DNA of 64,000 nt from Emticicia aquatilis (GTDB lineage Bacteria > Bacteroidota > Bacteroidia > Cytophagales > Spirosomataceae): assembly GCF_014644295.1 (NCBI RefSeq), contig NZ_BMKK01000001.1, positions 434,001-498,000 on the forward strand, written 5' to 3'. Numbering within the stretch: the first letter of the stretch is position 1; each line of letters begins with the position of its first letter. This document shows positions 36,354-44,070 of the stretch, one piece after another. The notes under the pieces are model-generated. The model saw nothing but the letters and a program-made list of their open reading frames with translations, was not told the origin of the DNA and ran no database searches. The position numbers were made by a program, and so were the translations under genes.

Positions 36354-37745
36354 ATGAAACCTATCAAAATACTATTTACTGCCATAGGCTTGTGGCTGAT
36401 GGCTGCTTGCGTGAAGAATACCGAAACCATCACACCTTCCAACTCAAACCCCGACTGGTCAACCGAGAGCCACAGCAATGATGCCGACCCAAACTACACG
36501 GTGGTTTTTCCGCAAGATAAAGTCAACACGCTCGAAATAAGCATGACTACGGCCGACTGGACAGCTCTCAAAGCTGACATGGCTGCCAAAGGGAAAGGCA
36601 CTTTTGGCTCAGGAGGCACTACACAAGGCGGAGGCGGTGCAGTTGGCGGAGGAAATGTTGGTGGAGGAGCAGCCCCTTCGTTTGGAGAAGATGCTGACTA
36701 CATCCCTGTCACGATGAAATTTAATGGCAAGGAGTGGCGTAAAGTTGGATTTAGACCAAAAGGTAATTCGACTTTAAATGCCACTTGGCGAGCAGGTATT
36801 TATAAGTTTCCATTTCGCCTAAAAATGGATGAGTTTGAGGATAAATACCCCGAAATAAACGACCAACGTTTTTATGGTTTCAAAGAACTATCAATGGGTG
36901 CGGGTGTAAAAGATAACTCATTGATTAGAGATAAAGTAACAGCCGATATTTTTAGAATGGCTGGGATTCCTGCCGCTCAAACGGCGTTCTATAAAGTTTA
37001 CATTGATTTTGGCGAAGGAAAAAAATATTGTGGGGTTTATACGATGATTGAAATTATTGATGATTCGATGATAAAAAGCCAGTTTGGTAGTAAAAGTGGT
37101 AATATTTACAAGCCCGAATCAACTTTTCAGACGTTTAATCAAGCTAATTTTGAGAAAAAAAACAATGAAGATGCTGCCGATTGGAGCGATGTACAGGCAA
37201 GTATCAAGGCTCTGAACGACCCGATTCGTACGTCAAATCCAGCACAATGGCGAAGCAATTTAGATGCGGTTTTCAATACCGACCATTTTATCAAGTGGTT
37301 GGCGGTCAATTCTACACTCGTCAATTGGGATACATACGGAGGCATGGCTCACAACCATTATTTATACAATGACCCTACTAAAAAACTCACTTGGATTCCG
37401 TGGGATAATAACGAAGCCCTGACCTCACAGGCTCGTGTGCAGCTCTCATTGGCGGGTGTGGCCAATAACTGGCCTTTGATTAATTATATTGCCAATGACC
37501 CCGTTTATTATGCCAAATACAAGGCTTATGTGAAAGATTTCAATGACAATGTGTTTACTACCAGCAAGATGAATGAGATTTTTGATAAAGCCACAACGCT
37601 CATTACACCTTATGTAAACGGGACTGAAAAGGAAGTAGCTCCGTATTCAAACCTCACGAATACTGCCAATTTTACGGCCGCTTTGCCGATTTTAAAACAG
37701 CATGTTGTGAGTAGAAATCAGGCGGTTAGTGCGTTTTTGAAGTGA
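36354..37745 (+). CDS. CotH kinase family lipoprotein (copy 1)
   Basis: 463 aa. SpII signal (lipobox MAAC, Cys19). Core CotH kinase motifs: KFNGKEWRKVGFRPKGNST, DQRFYGFKELSMG, IRDKVTADIFRMAGIPAAQT, KYCGVYTMIEIIDD and the metal-site block WIPWDNNEAL. A short glycine-rich insertion (about 82-105) interrupts the N-terminal domain. CotH proteins are atypical protein kinases known to phosphorylate secreted or coat proteins (CotB/CotG in Bacillus). Here the enzyme would sit on the envelope; its target is unknown. A close paralogue lies at 48549. Divergent from the LytTR gene, 197 bases apart. Confidence 0.9.
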   Translation: MKPIKILFTAIGLWLMAACVKNTETITPSNSNPDWSTESHSNDADPNYTVVFPQDKVNTLEISMTTADWTALKADMAAKGKGTFGSGGTTQGGGGAVGGGNVGGGAAPSFGEDADYIPVTMKFNGKEWRKVGFRPKGNSTLNATWRAGIYKFPFRLKMDEFEDKYPEINDQRFYGFKELSMGAGVKDNSLIRDKVTADIFRMAGIPAAQTAFYKVYIDFGEGKKYCGVYTMIEIIDDSMIKSQFGSKSGNIYKPESTFQTFNQANFEKKNNEDAADWSDVQASIKALNDPIRTSNPAQWRSNLDAVFNTDHFIKWLAVNSTLVNWDTYGGMAHNHYLYNDPTKKLTWIPWDNNEALTSQARVQLSLAGVANNWPLINYIANDPVYYAKYKAYVKDFNDNVFTTSKMNEIFDKATTLITPYVNGTEKEVAPYSNLTNTANFTAALPILKQHVVSRNQAVSAFLK

Positions 37746-37763
37746 GAAAAATTAATTTTTGAG

Positions 37764-37818
37764 AGCCATTAAGTTGCGGAATTAGTGTATTAAATTTCGT
37801 GACTTAATGGCTTTTTTA
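37764..37818 (+). terminator. Terminator after CotH copy 1
   Basis: 11-bp perfect stem (37764-37774 with 37802-37812), 27-nt loop that itself holds weak pairing, then six T. Confidence 0.7.
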
Positions 37819-37830
37819 TGGATAAAATTC

Positions 37831-37905
37831 TGCCAACTTGTATTTTGTTAGAAGTCCAACAATTCAAAAAGTACTACAAAATTTTTGTATATTTGGGAGT
37901 TGGCA
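37831..37905. repeat. attC-like inverted-repeat site 1
   Basis: Outer arms TGCCAACT (37831-37838) and AGTTGGCA (37898-37905) are perfectly complementary. Inner arms TTGTATTTTGT and ACAAAATTTTTGTATA pair as well, giving a long imperfect cruciform. It includes a TATATTTG -7-like box (37888-37895), so transcription of the gene at 37932 could start at its right edge. The layout (AAC ... GTT ends, paired inner arms) recalls integron attC sites, but the strict RYYYAAC/GTTRRRY consensus is not met. Confidence 0.5.
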
Positions 37906-37931
37906 GGCATTTTAAGGACGACAGAAAGTGA

Positions 37932-38453
37932 ATGACAAAATATAGAAAAATACAGACATTAATAATCATTCTTATTGCGACCGTACTCAGTTTCGGTTGC
38001 AAAGAAGAAAACCACATTGACAAGTATGAAGTTAATGTAGACTCTTTAAAAACATTACCAGACGGCTTTTATGCATACAGACGTGGCAACATATTTTTTG
38101 ACAATGAGAAATTTATGATTTGGTATACTTTAGACAACTCCGGAAATGTTAAAGACGTTTTTAGAATCAGCGACATGGCAAACCAGGGTTCAGAGAAAGC
38201 AGCTACAATAAACAAATATAACATTGACACAACAGCAAATAAAATTGACATACAAAGGTTTATTGACCTTAGTAGAAAATTTAAGTTCGGACACATTAAA
38301 GTTGATAGACTTAACAAGGTTTCATTTTCCTATCGTGACGGACTTTCAGAGCAATATGTAATGACCTTTATTGACAGTTTGAAGGAGAAATATTCAAATA
38401 ACAAGGACTTTAAAATTTTGACAAATGGGTGGTTTGAATATATCGACAGATAG
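37932..38453 (+). CDS. Hypothetical lipoprotein in a cassette-like unit
   Basis: 173 aa. SpII signal (lipobox SFGC, Cys23). No recognised domain; mixed alpha/beta, rich in Asp/Lys. It is the only gene between attC-like sites 1 and 2. The bases just before it (GTTGGCAGGCATTTT, 37899-37913) are the near-complement (13/15) of those just after it (38455-38469), which is how integron cassette ends relate. Function unknown. Confidence 0.65.
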   Translation: MTKYRKIQTLIIILIATVLSFGCKEENHIDKYEVNVDSLKTLPDGFYAYRRGNIFFDNEKFMIWYTLDNSGNVKDVFRISDMANQGSEKAATINKYNIDTTANKIDIQRFIDLSRKFKFGHIKVDRLNKVSFSYRDGLSEQYVMTFIDSLKEKYSNNKDFKILTNGWFEYIDR

Positions 38454-38459
38454 AAAAAC

Positions 38460-38597
38460 GCCTGCTAACACGGGTTTTGCGTCAGGCGGGCTGACGAACA
38501 AACTTGGAGCTTTGTGCTTCTAATAAACCTTAGTAATAAATTGAAACTTTGTGTTTCGAGACTCGCCCGAACGCAAAGTCCTGCCCATTAGTGGCAA
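38460..38597. repeat. attC-like inverted-repeat site 2
   Basis: Left arm GCCTGCTAAC then TTTTGCGTCAGGCGGGC; the right arm, read on the minus strand, is TGCCACTAATGGGCAGG then CTTTGCGTTCGGGCG. Inner arms pair over TTTGCGT and GGGCG. About 138 bases, GC-rich, with an AT-rich variable loop and no ORF. Same family as site 3 (40344-40547), which keeps a TTTACGA ... GGGCGG inner arm. Confidence 0.55.
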
Positions 38598-38629
38598 ACA
38601 TATCGCCAACACCCTGAGAATTATAAGTT

Positions 38630-38953
38630 TCAATTTGTTAACATTTGCTTTTCACCCCAACTTCTCATTTGACCAATAAACGGAATTAACTCTTTTCCTG
38701 TATCGGTCAATGAATATTCAACCTTGGGTGGAACTTCTAAATAAACTTTTCTGACAATTAGTTCATCGGCTTCCAATTCTTTTAGCGTTTGAGTAAGCAT
38801 TTTTGGTGTTATACCCACCACTGCTCTTTTTAATTCCCCATATCTCAAAAAACCATCTCTCAGTACCCATAAAATTCGGCCTTTATACTTTCCACCTATT
38901 CGTTGGAAAGCATAATCAACTGCACAATGAGCCTTTTTAATTTTATTCTTCAT
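38630..38953 (-). CDS. HxlR family transcriptional regulator
   Basis: 107 aa, single winged helix of the HxlR (MarR-like) family: Cys10 in HCAVDYAF, then GGKYKGRILWVLRDGFLRYGE-type core, LKRAVVGITPKMLTQTLKEL recognition helix and wing PPKVEYSLTDTG. HxlR proteins often sense thiol or electrophile stress through an N-terminal Cys and control a divergent gene. Divergent from the CPBP gene at 39094, with a palindrome AGTAC-N10-GTACT between them (39009-39028). Confidence 0.93.
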   Translation of the reverse strand: MKNKIKKAHCAVDYAFQRIGGKYKGRILWVLRDGFLRYGELKRAVVGITPKMLTQTLKELEADELIVRKVYLEVPPKVEYSLTDTGKELIPFIGQMRSWGEKQMLTN

Positions 38954-39008
38954 TTATTTTCAAATTTAAGTTACTGATAATCAGCAATACTACCTTTTTA
39001 GTATGTAG

Positions 39009-39028
39009 AGTACTTTATTGTATGTACT
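39009..39028. promoter_or_regulatory. Putative HxlR operator
   Basis: AGTACTTTATTGTATGTACT: perfect 5-bp arms AGTAC/GTACT with a 10-base spacer, in the 140-bp region between hxlR-type and CPBP genes. The arm/spacer layout resembles known HxlR/HypR sites. Not demonstrated. Confidence 0.5.
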
Positions 39029-39093
39029 TGCTGTAAAGATAATAAGGAGTTTTCTTTGTCTAAAATTTTACTTACAATAAATCAAAAGAAACA

Positions 39094-39951
39094 ATGAATG
39101 CATCAATTAAAAAAGTCCTGCATTTTCCAATAACAAAAATTATCGTAGGCATTGTAGTCCCTTTTTCCTTATTCGTAGTAATTCAAAACTTTGTTTTGAA
39201 ACCATTTTTTTACAGCATTATTCAAGATAAAAATACTGCTAATCCAATTATTCACTTTATTTGTTTTATAGTTTTACTAGCTACCTATTACTATTTATTT
39301 CGTTTTTATGATAAAAGAGAAATAACAGAGCTATCCATGAAATTCTTTTTTAAAGAAATGTTTGGAGGGTTTTTCTTTGGTTTTTTTGCAATTTCATTCG
39401 TTATTTTCATTTTATATGTATTAGGGTATTATCAAGCTTTTGGTATTACAACAGCTCACTACCCCATCAAATTTTTTACGTTTTTAATGTTTGCGGCCAT
39501 AGTTGAAGACCTATTTCATAGAGGGTTGATAGTTCGTGTCTGTGAAAATTGGTTAGGAACTCATCTAACCATTGTCATTGCAATGTTAGTTGAGCTTCAA
39601 CAACACTTTTTCAATCCAAATTTCAACCTATTTAGTCATTTTCTTACTTTGATTTGGGGGTTTACTATGGCAATGATGTTTATCTATGCTAAAAGAATAT
39701 GGCTGCCTTTTTTCTTCCATTTAGGTTGGAATTTTTCACAGCCATTTTATGGCTCAAATCTTTCGGGGTTAAATAATATGGGCAGTATCATTCAATCAAA
39801 ATTTAATGGCCCTGAACTATTAACAGGTGGTGCAGTTGGAATTGAAGATTCCATTTTTACAGTAACTTTTTTATTGCTTATTGGAATCATATTTTATTAT
39901 CTGGCAAAAAGAGAGGGTAAAATTGTAAAAAGCGAACTATTTAAAAGATGA
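39094..39951 (+). CDS. CPBP family intramembrane metalloprotease-like protein
   Basis: 285 aa with about eight membrane segments. The CPBP (Rce1/Abi) motif 1 appears as VEDLFHRGLIVR (usual EExxxR, here ED...R) and a His motif as FFFHLGWNFSQPF (usual HxxxN). The middle motif is unusual: VELQQHFFNPN, where most family members have an FxxxH on a helix. It may be an active protease or a non-catalytic relative. Four-base overlap with the cupin gene (ATGA), so coupled. Confidence 0.8.
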   Translation: MNASIKKVLHFPITKIIVGIVVPFSLFVVIQNFVLKPFFYSIIQDKNTANPIIHFICFIVLLATYYYLFRFYDKREITELSMKFFFKEMFGGFFFGFFAISFVIFILYVLGYYQAFGITTAHYPIKFFTFLMFAAIVEDLFHRGLIVRVCENWLGTHLTIVIAMLVELQQHFFNPNFNLFSHFLTLIWGFTMAMMFIYAKRIWLPFFFHLGWNFSQPFYGSNLSGLNNMGSIIQSKFNGPELLTGGAVGIEDSIFTVTFLLLIGIIFYYLAKREGKIVKSELFKR

Positions 39952-40307
39952 ATTTGAAAGATGAGTTTTCAAGTCTTGGCAACTATTTTTCACCAAGGAT
40001 TATAGGTGAAGTAAATGACCAATATATTAAAGTCGTAAAAATAAAGGGGCAAGAAGTGCCTTGGCATAATCACGAAAATGAAGATGAATTATTCTACGTT
40101 GTAAAAGGGACACTTCTAATGGAAATTGAAAATCAGCCAGACCTGATATTGAAAAAAGGCGACTTGTTTGTTGTGAAAAAAGGAAAAAATCACAGAGTTT
40201 CTTCAAAAAAAGAGTGTCTGATTATGCTTATTGAATCTAAAACCACTGAACATACAGGAAAAATAACCTCAGCAATTACCAAATCAATAGAAGACCAATT
40301 CTGTTAA
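39948..40307 (+). CDS. Cupin domain protein
   Basis: 119 aa single cupin_2 domain: metal-site motif 1 PWHNHENEDELFYVVKG (His, His, Glu) and motif 2 near GKNHRVSS (His). Small cytoplasmic cupin with unknown role, coupled by ATGA overlap to the CPBP gene and probably under the same HxlR-controlled promoter. It is the last gene before attC-like site 3. Confidence 0.88.
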   Translation: MNLKDEFSSLGNYFSPRIIGEVNDQYIKVVKIKGQEVPWHNHENEDELFYVVKGTLLMEIENQPDLILKKGDLFVVKKGKNHRVSSKKECLIMLIESKTTEHTGKITSAITKSIEDQFC

Positions 40308-40343
40308 AGCAATGTAAAGCGATTCATCTAATCAAAAAAATAC

Positions 40344-40547
40344 CAGCCACTAACATGGTGTATTTACGATAGTTGGGCGGACGGGATAAACCTCAACATT
40401 TGTAATTCTAATCAGCTTCGGTTTAGGCAGAAGGATTTCTATTGAGCATTAGCTTATTATCATCATCTTTTGTAATTTTATCGGGCTTTGGTTACGGGCC
40501 GCAGGAATTCTAATCCCACCTCGCAAACCTCTGCTCATTGGTAGCAA
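40344..40547. repeat. attC-like inverted-repeat site 3
   Basis: Left arm CAGCCACTAACATGG, inner TTTACGATAGTTGGGCGG; the right end, read on the minus strand, is GCTACCAATGAG with inner TTTGCGAGGTGGG. The GCCACTAA (40346-40353) is the exact complement of TTAGTGGC at the far edge of site 2 (38588-38595). About 200 bases, no ORF. Confidence 0.5.
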
Positions 40548-40579
40548 GTGTAACACACAATAGTAATAATAACAAAATT

Positions 40580-41158
40580 ATGAAAAACATACTATTTGAC
40601 TTTATATCAAAATACATTTCTCTGACAGAAGAAGAGAAAAACGTATTACTCTCTTTAGACATATTCCGCTCAATAAAGAAAGGAACGATTTTACTCAAAG
40701 AAGGACAAAAATCGAAAGAAAGCTATTTTGTTTTAAAAGGCTGTATCCGAACATATTATGTCATAGAGGGAGAAGAAAAAACCACAGCTTTCTACACAGA
40801 AATGGATGCTCTGACACCTCCTTGTGTCATCAACAAAAAACCTTCCGAATATTATATAAGTTGTAGCGAAGATAGTATTCTCTTGATTTCGAATTCGGAT
40901 ATGGAAGAAGAAGTCAACAGCAAATTTCCAAAGTTTGACCTAATGTGTAAAATGCTGTCAGAGGAATTGCTGGCCAAAGAACGAATAGACTTTGACGAGT
41001 TTAAGACGTCTTCTCCCGAACAACGTTACCTAAACTTAATACAAAAACGCCCAGACCTCATTCAGCGTGTACCACAGCACCAACTGGCGAGTTTTTTGGG
41101 CATCAAACCTCAATCTTTGAGCAGGCTTCGAGCAAGAATTGTTGAGAAAAAGAGCTAA
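40580..41158 (+). CDS. Crp/Fnr family transcriptional regulator
   Basis: 192 aa from the ATG at 40580. N-terminal cyclic-nucleotide-binding-type beta barrel (LLKEGQKSKESYFVLKGCIR) and C-terminal HTH (HQLASFLGIKPQSLSRLRAR). Shorter than classical Crp and without the cAMP-binding RxS block, like the many Bacteroidota Crp/Fnr-type regulators of unknown ligand. Directly upstream of two duplicated genes whose promoters share an identical 21-bp element, so it is the natural candidate to bind it. Confidence 0.92.
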   Translation: MKNILFDFISKYISLTEEEKNVLLSLDIFRSIKKGTILLKEGQKSKESYFVLKGCIRTYYVIEGEEKTTAFYTEMDALTPPCVINKKPSEYYISCSEDSILLISNSDMEEEVNSKFPKFDLMCKMLSEELLAKERIDFDEFKTSSPEQRYLNLIQKRPDLIQRVPQHQLASFLGIKPQSLSRLRARIVEKKS

Positions 41159-41164
41159 AAAGCA

Positions 41165-41213
41165 TTTCTTAACTTAAGTGAACGAGTTATAGTATATCGT
41201 CTTTTTACTTTTG
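41165..41213 (+). promoter_or_regulatory. Promoter with shared upstream element (copy 1)
   Basis: A 21-bp element at 41165-41185 (starts TTTCTTAACTTAAGTG) is followed after exactly 20 bases by the -7 box TACTTTTG (41206-41213, fits TAnnTTTG). The element occupies the usual -33 position, as expected for an activator-dependent promoter. ATG of the gene is at 41244. Confidence 0.75.
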
Positions 41214-41243
41214 CCATATCATTTAAAATCAATTAAAACAGAT

Positions 41244-41861
41244 ATGCAAAAGAAAAGTTTATTGTTTGCTTTGGCCTTACTGATGGCAGGTAATCTACAA
41301 GTGAATGCACAAAATTCTACACAAGATAGCACCTACAAAAAGTGGTTTGTTGGGAGCACACTTTATTTGTTAGGAAATTTAGATAAAACAAACAACCCAG
41401 AGTATATACAACTAAATGTTGGTTATAGGATAACACCTAAAGATGTCATCTCTTTTCGATTTAAACGCTCCATTTATGCTTGGCCAATTGGTATCCCTTT
41501 TGGGCCATCGTTCGACAAACCAGGTTTGAACTATCCTGGTCATGCCCGCATACTTGCACCAACACTTGGCTATCAACGTTTTTGGTGGAAAGGAGCTTAT
41601 ACATCCGTACAAGCCTTGAATGCTTTTGAAAAATATATGGATGAAAATAATAAAAAGATTGGAAATGGTTACACGCTATATCTGGACTTTTATTTAGGTT
41701 ATCAGTTTAAGTTTTTTAAAAATCGCTTCTTTTTCGAGCCAGCAATTGGAATTAGTTCTTGGCCTGTAAGAACTAATGTGCCAGCATCTTTTAAAGCAGT
41801 AGAACAACGATGGAATAACTACTTTATTCAACCTGGGTTTGATTTTGGTTTTAACTTTTAA
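41244..41861 (+). CDS. Exported outer-membrane-type protein, duplicate 1
   Basis: 205 aa from the ATG at 41244 (the TTG at 41211 overlaps the -7 box). Signal peptide 1-23 (...LQVNAQ), then a beta-rich, Tyr/Phe/Trp-rich sequence ending PGFDFGFNF, as in small outer-membrane barrels. Closely related to the gene at 41998 along its full length (QDSTYKxWFxGST..LLGNL, YQRF, GFxFGFNF). Family not recognised. Probably activated by the Crp/Fnr protein encoded upstream. Confidence 0.75.
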   Translation: MQKKSLLFALALLMAGNLQVNAQNSTQDSTYKKWFVGSTLYLLGNLDKTNNPEYIQLNVGYRITPKDVISFRFKRSIYAWPIGIPFGPSFDKPGLNYPGHARILAPTLGYQRFWWKGAYTSVQALNAFEKYMDENNKKIGNGYTLYLDFYLGYQFKFFKNRFFFEPAIGISSWPVRTNVPASFKAVEQRWNNYFIQPGFDFGFNF

Positions 41862-41919
41862 AGCTACAATAATTCGATAAAAGCAGTCAAACACTTGAAA
41901 AAAAGTAACGAGTAAATCC

Positions 41920-41968
41920 TTTCTTAACTTAAGTGAACGATTTTAAGTCTATTGCCAATCTACTTTTG
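41920..41968 (+). promoter_or_regulatory. Promoter with shared upstream element (copy 2)
   Basis: The same 21-bp element at 41920-41940, again exactly 20 bases before TACTTTTG (41961-41968). The ATG is at 41998, 57 bases after the element (58 in copy 1). The spacer sequences differ, so the conserved parts are probably functional. Confidence 0.75.
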
Positions 41969-41997
41969 TATTAGTATTTAACATCTATTACAAATTT

Positions 41998-42624
41998 ATG
42001 AAAAAGCAAATTTTATGGATTGGACTCGCCTTAGTGTTGGCGAGTAGTTTACAGGTGAATGCACAATACGACAAACAAGACAGCACTTACAAACGGTGGT
42101 TTATTGGCAGCACAGTATTTTTATTGGGTAATTTGTCCACAACAAATCCCCCAGATTTTGTTCAGCTCAATTTTGGCTATCGGATTACAGGAAAAGACGT
42201 AATTACGTTAGAGCCAAAAACTTGGAAATATGCTTGGCCGAACGGTATTCACCCATTTTTAAATAAATCATACGGAAAACCAGAAGAAAAATTTCCGGGA
42301 TATGTGCGTGAGTATGGGGTATCAGTATCTTACCAGCGATTTTTGTTGAAAGGTTTATATGCTGAATTGAATGTAATGCCTACGTGGCAAAAATTCGTGG
42401 ATGATGACGGCAAAAAAATTGACAATGGATTTCAGATTTTCAATACTTACCGTGTTGGTTATCACATCAAACTTTTCAAAGACAGATTTTTTATTCAACC
42501 ATCCATTGCAATTACCCATCGCCCTTATCACACAAAATTACCTAATGGATTTAAACAGCTGGACGATAAATGGTCAAAATTTGTCTTCGGAGAACCAGGA
42601 TTTCATTTTGGATTTAACTTTTAA
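41998..42624 (+). CDS. Exported outer-membrane-type protein, duplicate 2
   Basis: 208 aa. Signal peptide 1-22 (...LQVNAQ). Same layout as the 41244 gene: QYDKQDSTYKRWFIGSTVFL, VQLNFGYRITGKDVITLE, KFVFGEPGFHFGFNF at the end. Sequence divergence outside the shared motifs suggests an old tandem duplication kept under common control. Possible outer-membrane protein induced by the Crp/Fnr signal; function unknown. Followed by a MITE-like element. Confidence 0.75.
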   Translation: MKKQILWIGLALVLASSLQVNAQYDKQDSTYKRWFIGSTVFLLGNLSTTNPPDFVQLNFGYRITGKDVITLEPKTWKYAWPNGIHPFLNKSYGKPEEKFPGYVREYGVSVSYQRFLLKGLYAELNVMPTWQKFVDDDGKKIDNGFQIFNTYRVGYHIKLFKDRFFIQPSIAITHRPYHTKLPNGFKQLDDKWSKFVFGEPGFHFGFNF

Positions 42625-42656
42625 TAACGTGAGTTCGGGATTAGAATTCTTTTCAC

Positions 42657-42862
42657 AGGTTAAACGCATTAAAATTTTTAGCCGTATAACGGCGTAATAT
42701 TTGTAGAAATTAGCAATATTATCTTCATTATGAGGTGCATCGCACCGAGCATCGGTCGCCGTAATATCTCGGTGCGATGCACCTCAAATAGTCAGTTTTA
42801 CTTTTTTTGCTACAATAATTTTGGGGCGATGCCCCGTTTAGAAATTTTAATGCGTTCAACCT
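42657..42862. mobile_element. MITE-like element with nested hairpins
   Basis: 206 bases with 24-bp terminal inverted repeats (42657-42680 with 42839-42862, 22/24 matching; inner side TTAAAATTTTTA). Inside are hairpins GCCGTATAACGGC (42681-42693), a perfect 19-bp stem (42731-42749 with 42768-42786) and GGGGCGATGCCCC (42823-42835). No ORF. A further 11-bp hairpin follows at 42869-42896. Confidence 0.75.
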
Positions 42863-42994
42863 ATTCTTTTCATAAGACTAACCTAAGTCTTATGAATGTA
42901 TGACGATAAACTTCAAATTACACTATTTTAGTGCTTGTTAGTCCCTAAATATCATAGATGGGAAAAATGTCCATCTACTCACGCCCTTTGTCCA

Positions 42995-43025
42995 TTTTGT
43001 AAGAGCCACAGTCATTGCAACTTTG
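42995..43025 (+). promoter_or_regulatory. Putative promoter of the carboxymuconolactone-type gene
   Basis: TTTTG (42995-42999), 18-base spacer, then CAACTTTG (43018-43025), close to the Bacteroidota TTTG/TAnnTTTG pattern (first T of the -7 box is C). Confidence 0.45.
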
Positions 43026-43063
43026 CAAAGTCAAAAACGACAGAATTTTTAAAGCAATAAACA

Positions 43064-43597
43064 ATGACAAATTTTAATGTTCCTAACAGAGCAGATGTAT
43101 CTGCAAACAATCAAGAGATTTTCGATAACCTAAAAAAAGGACTCGGTATGGTTCCTAATCTTTATGCGGTTATGGCTCATTCTGATAATGCTTTGGCTAA
43201 TTATTTGGCTTTCCAGAATGCAAAAACTAATTTCTCAAATAAAGAAAAACAAGCCGTGAATTTGATAGTAAGCCAAGTAAACGAATGTTTATACTGTCAG
43301 TCAGCCCACACGCTACTTGGAACAATGAATGGGCTTACCGAAGAACAAACCATTGAAATTAGAAAAGGAAATGCTTCTTTTGATGCTAAACTCAACGCAT
43401 TAGTGGTTTTAGCAAAGGAAATTACAGAAAAAAGAGGCTTTGTGTCGGAAGTTACAATCAATAACTTTATTGATGCAGGTTACACTAAAGGACATGTTGT
43501 AGAAATAGTAATGTTAGTGGCCGAAAAATCAGCGATGAACTATCTACACGCAATTACAAAGGTTGATATTGATTTTCCTGTTGCAAAAAGTATCTAA
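43064..43597 (+). CDS. Carboxymuconolactone decarboxylase/AhpD-like protein
   Basis: 177 aa, helical, with the AhpD-type redox motif NECLYCQSAHTLLG (CxxC with the following His, near residue 72-79). Family members are alkylhydroperoxidase-like or peroxidase-related enzymes of the cytoplasm. Its neighbours are small stress-type proteins (SnoaL-like, VOC) and an AraC regulator, suggesting an inducible detoxification set. Confidence 0.88.
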   Translation: MTNFNVPNRADVSANNQEIFDNLKKGLGMVPNLYAVMAHSDNALANYLAFQNAKTNFSNKEKQAVNLIVSQVNECLYCQSAHTLLGTMNGLTEEQTIEIRKGNASFDAKLNALVVLAKEITEKRGFVSEVTINNFIDAGYTKGHVVEIVMLVAEKSAMNYLHAITKVDIDFPVAKSI

Positions 43598-43653
43598 TGA
43601 ATTTGAATGGGAGTAAAACATCAGTTTTGCTCTCATTTCTAAAATAAACAAAA

Positions 43654-44070
43654 ATGGAAAATAAAAAATACCCTTTGCCCCCGTTTACGCTTGAAACAGC
43701 TTTACAAAAAGTACAAATGGCCGAAGATGCTTGGAATACCAAAGACCCAGAAAAAGTATGCTTAGCTTACACCATTGATACTGAATGGAGAAATAGAACT
43801 CAATTTATAAATGGACGAGAAGAAGTAAAAAAGTTCTTGACTCAAAAATGGGAAAATGAGTTAGATTATAAACTAAAAAAAGAACTTTGGGGTTTCAGAG
43901 AAAACAGAATGGCAGTAAGATTCGAATACGAATGGCATGACCATAATGAAAACTGGTTTAGAAGCTATGGAAATGAATTATGGGAATTTGACGAAAACGG
44001 CTTAATGAGAAAAAGATTTGCAAGTATCAATGACTTATCCATTACTGAAGCGGAAAGAAAGCTAAAATGA
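43654..44070 (+). CDS. DUF1348/SnoaL-like protein
   Basis: 138 aa, NTF2-like fold. The pattern [19 protein letters not shown] ... [20 protein letters not shown] ... [11 protein letters not shown] fits the DUF1348 family. No signal peptide. The stop overlaps the AraC gene start by four bases (ATGA at 44067-44070), so the pair is translationally coupled. Confidence 0.88.
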   Translation: MENKKYPLPPFTLETALQKVQMAEDAWNTKDPEKVCLAYTIDTEWRNRTQFINGREEVKKFLTQKWENELDYKLKKELWGFRENRMAVRFEYEWHDHNENWFRSYGNELWEFDENGLMRKRFASINDLSITEAERKLK

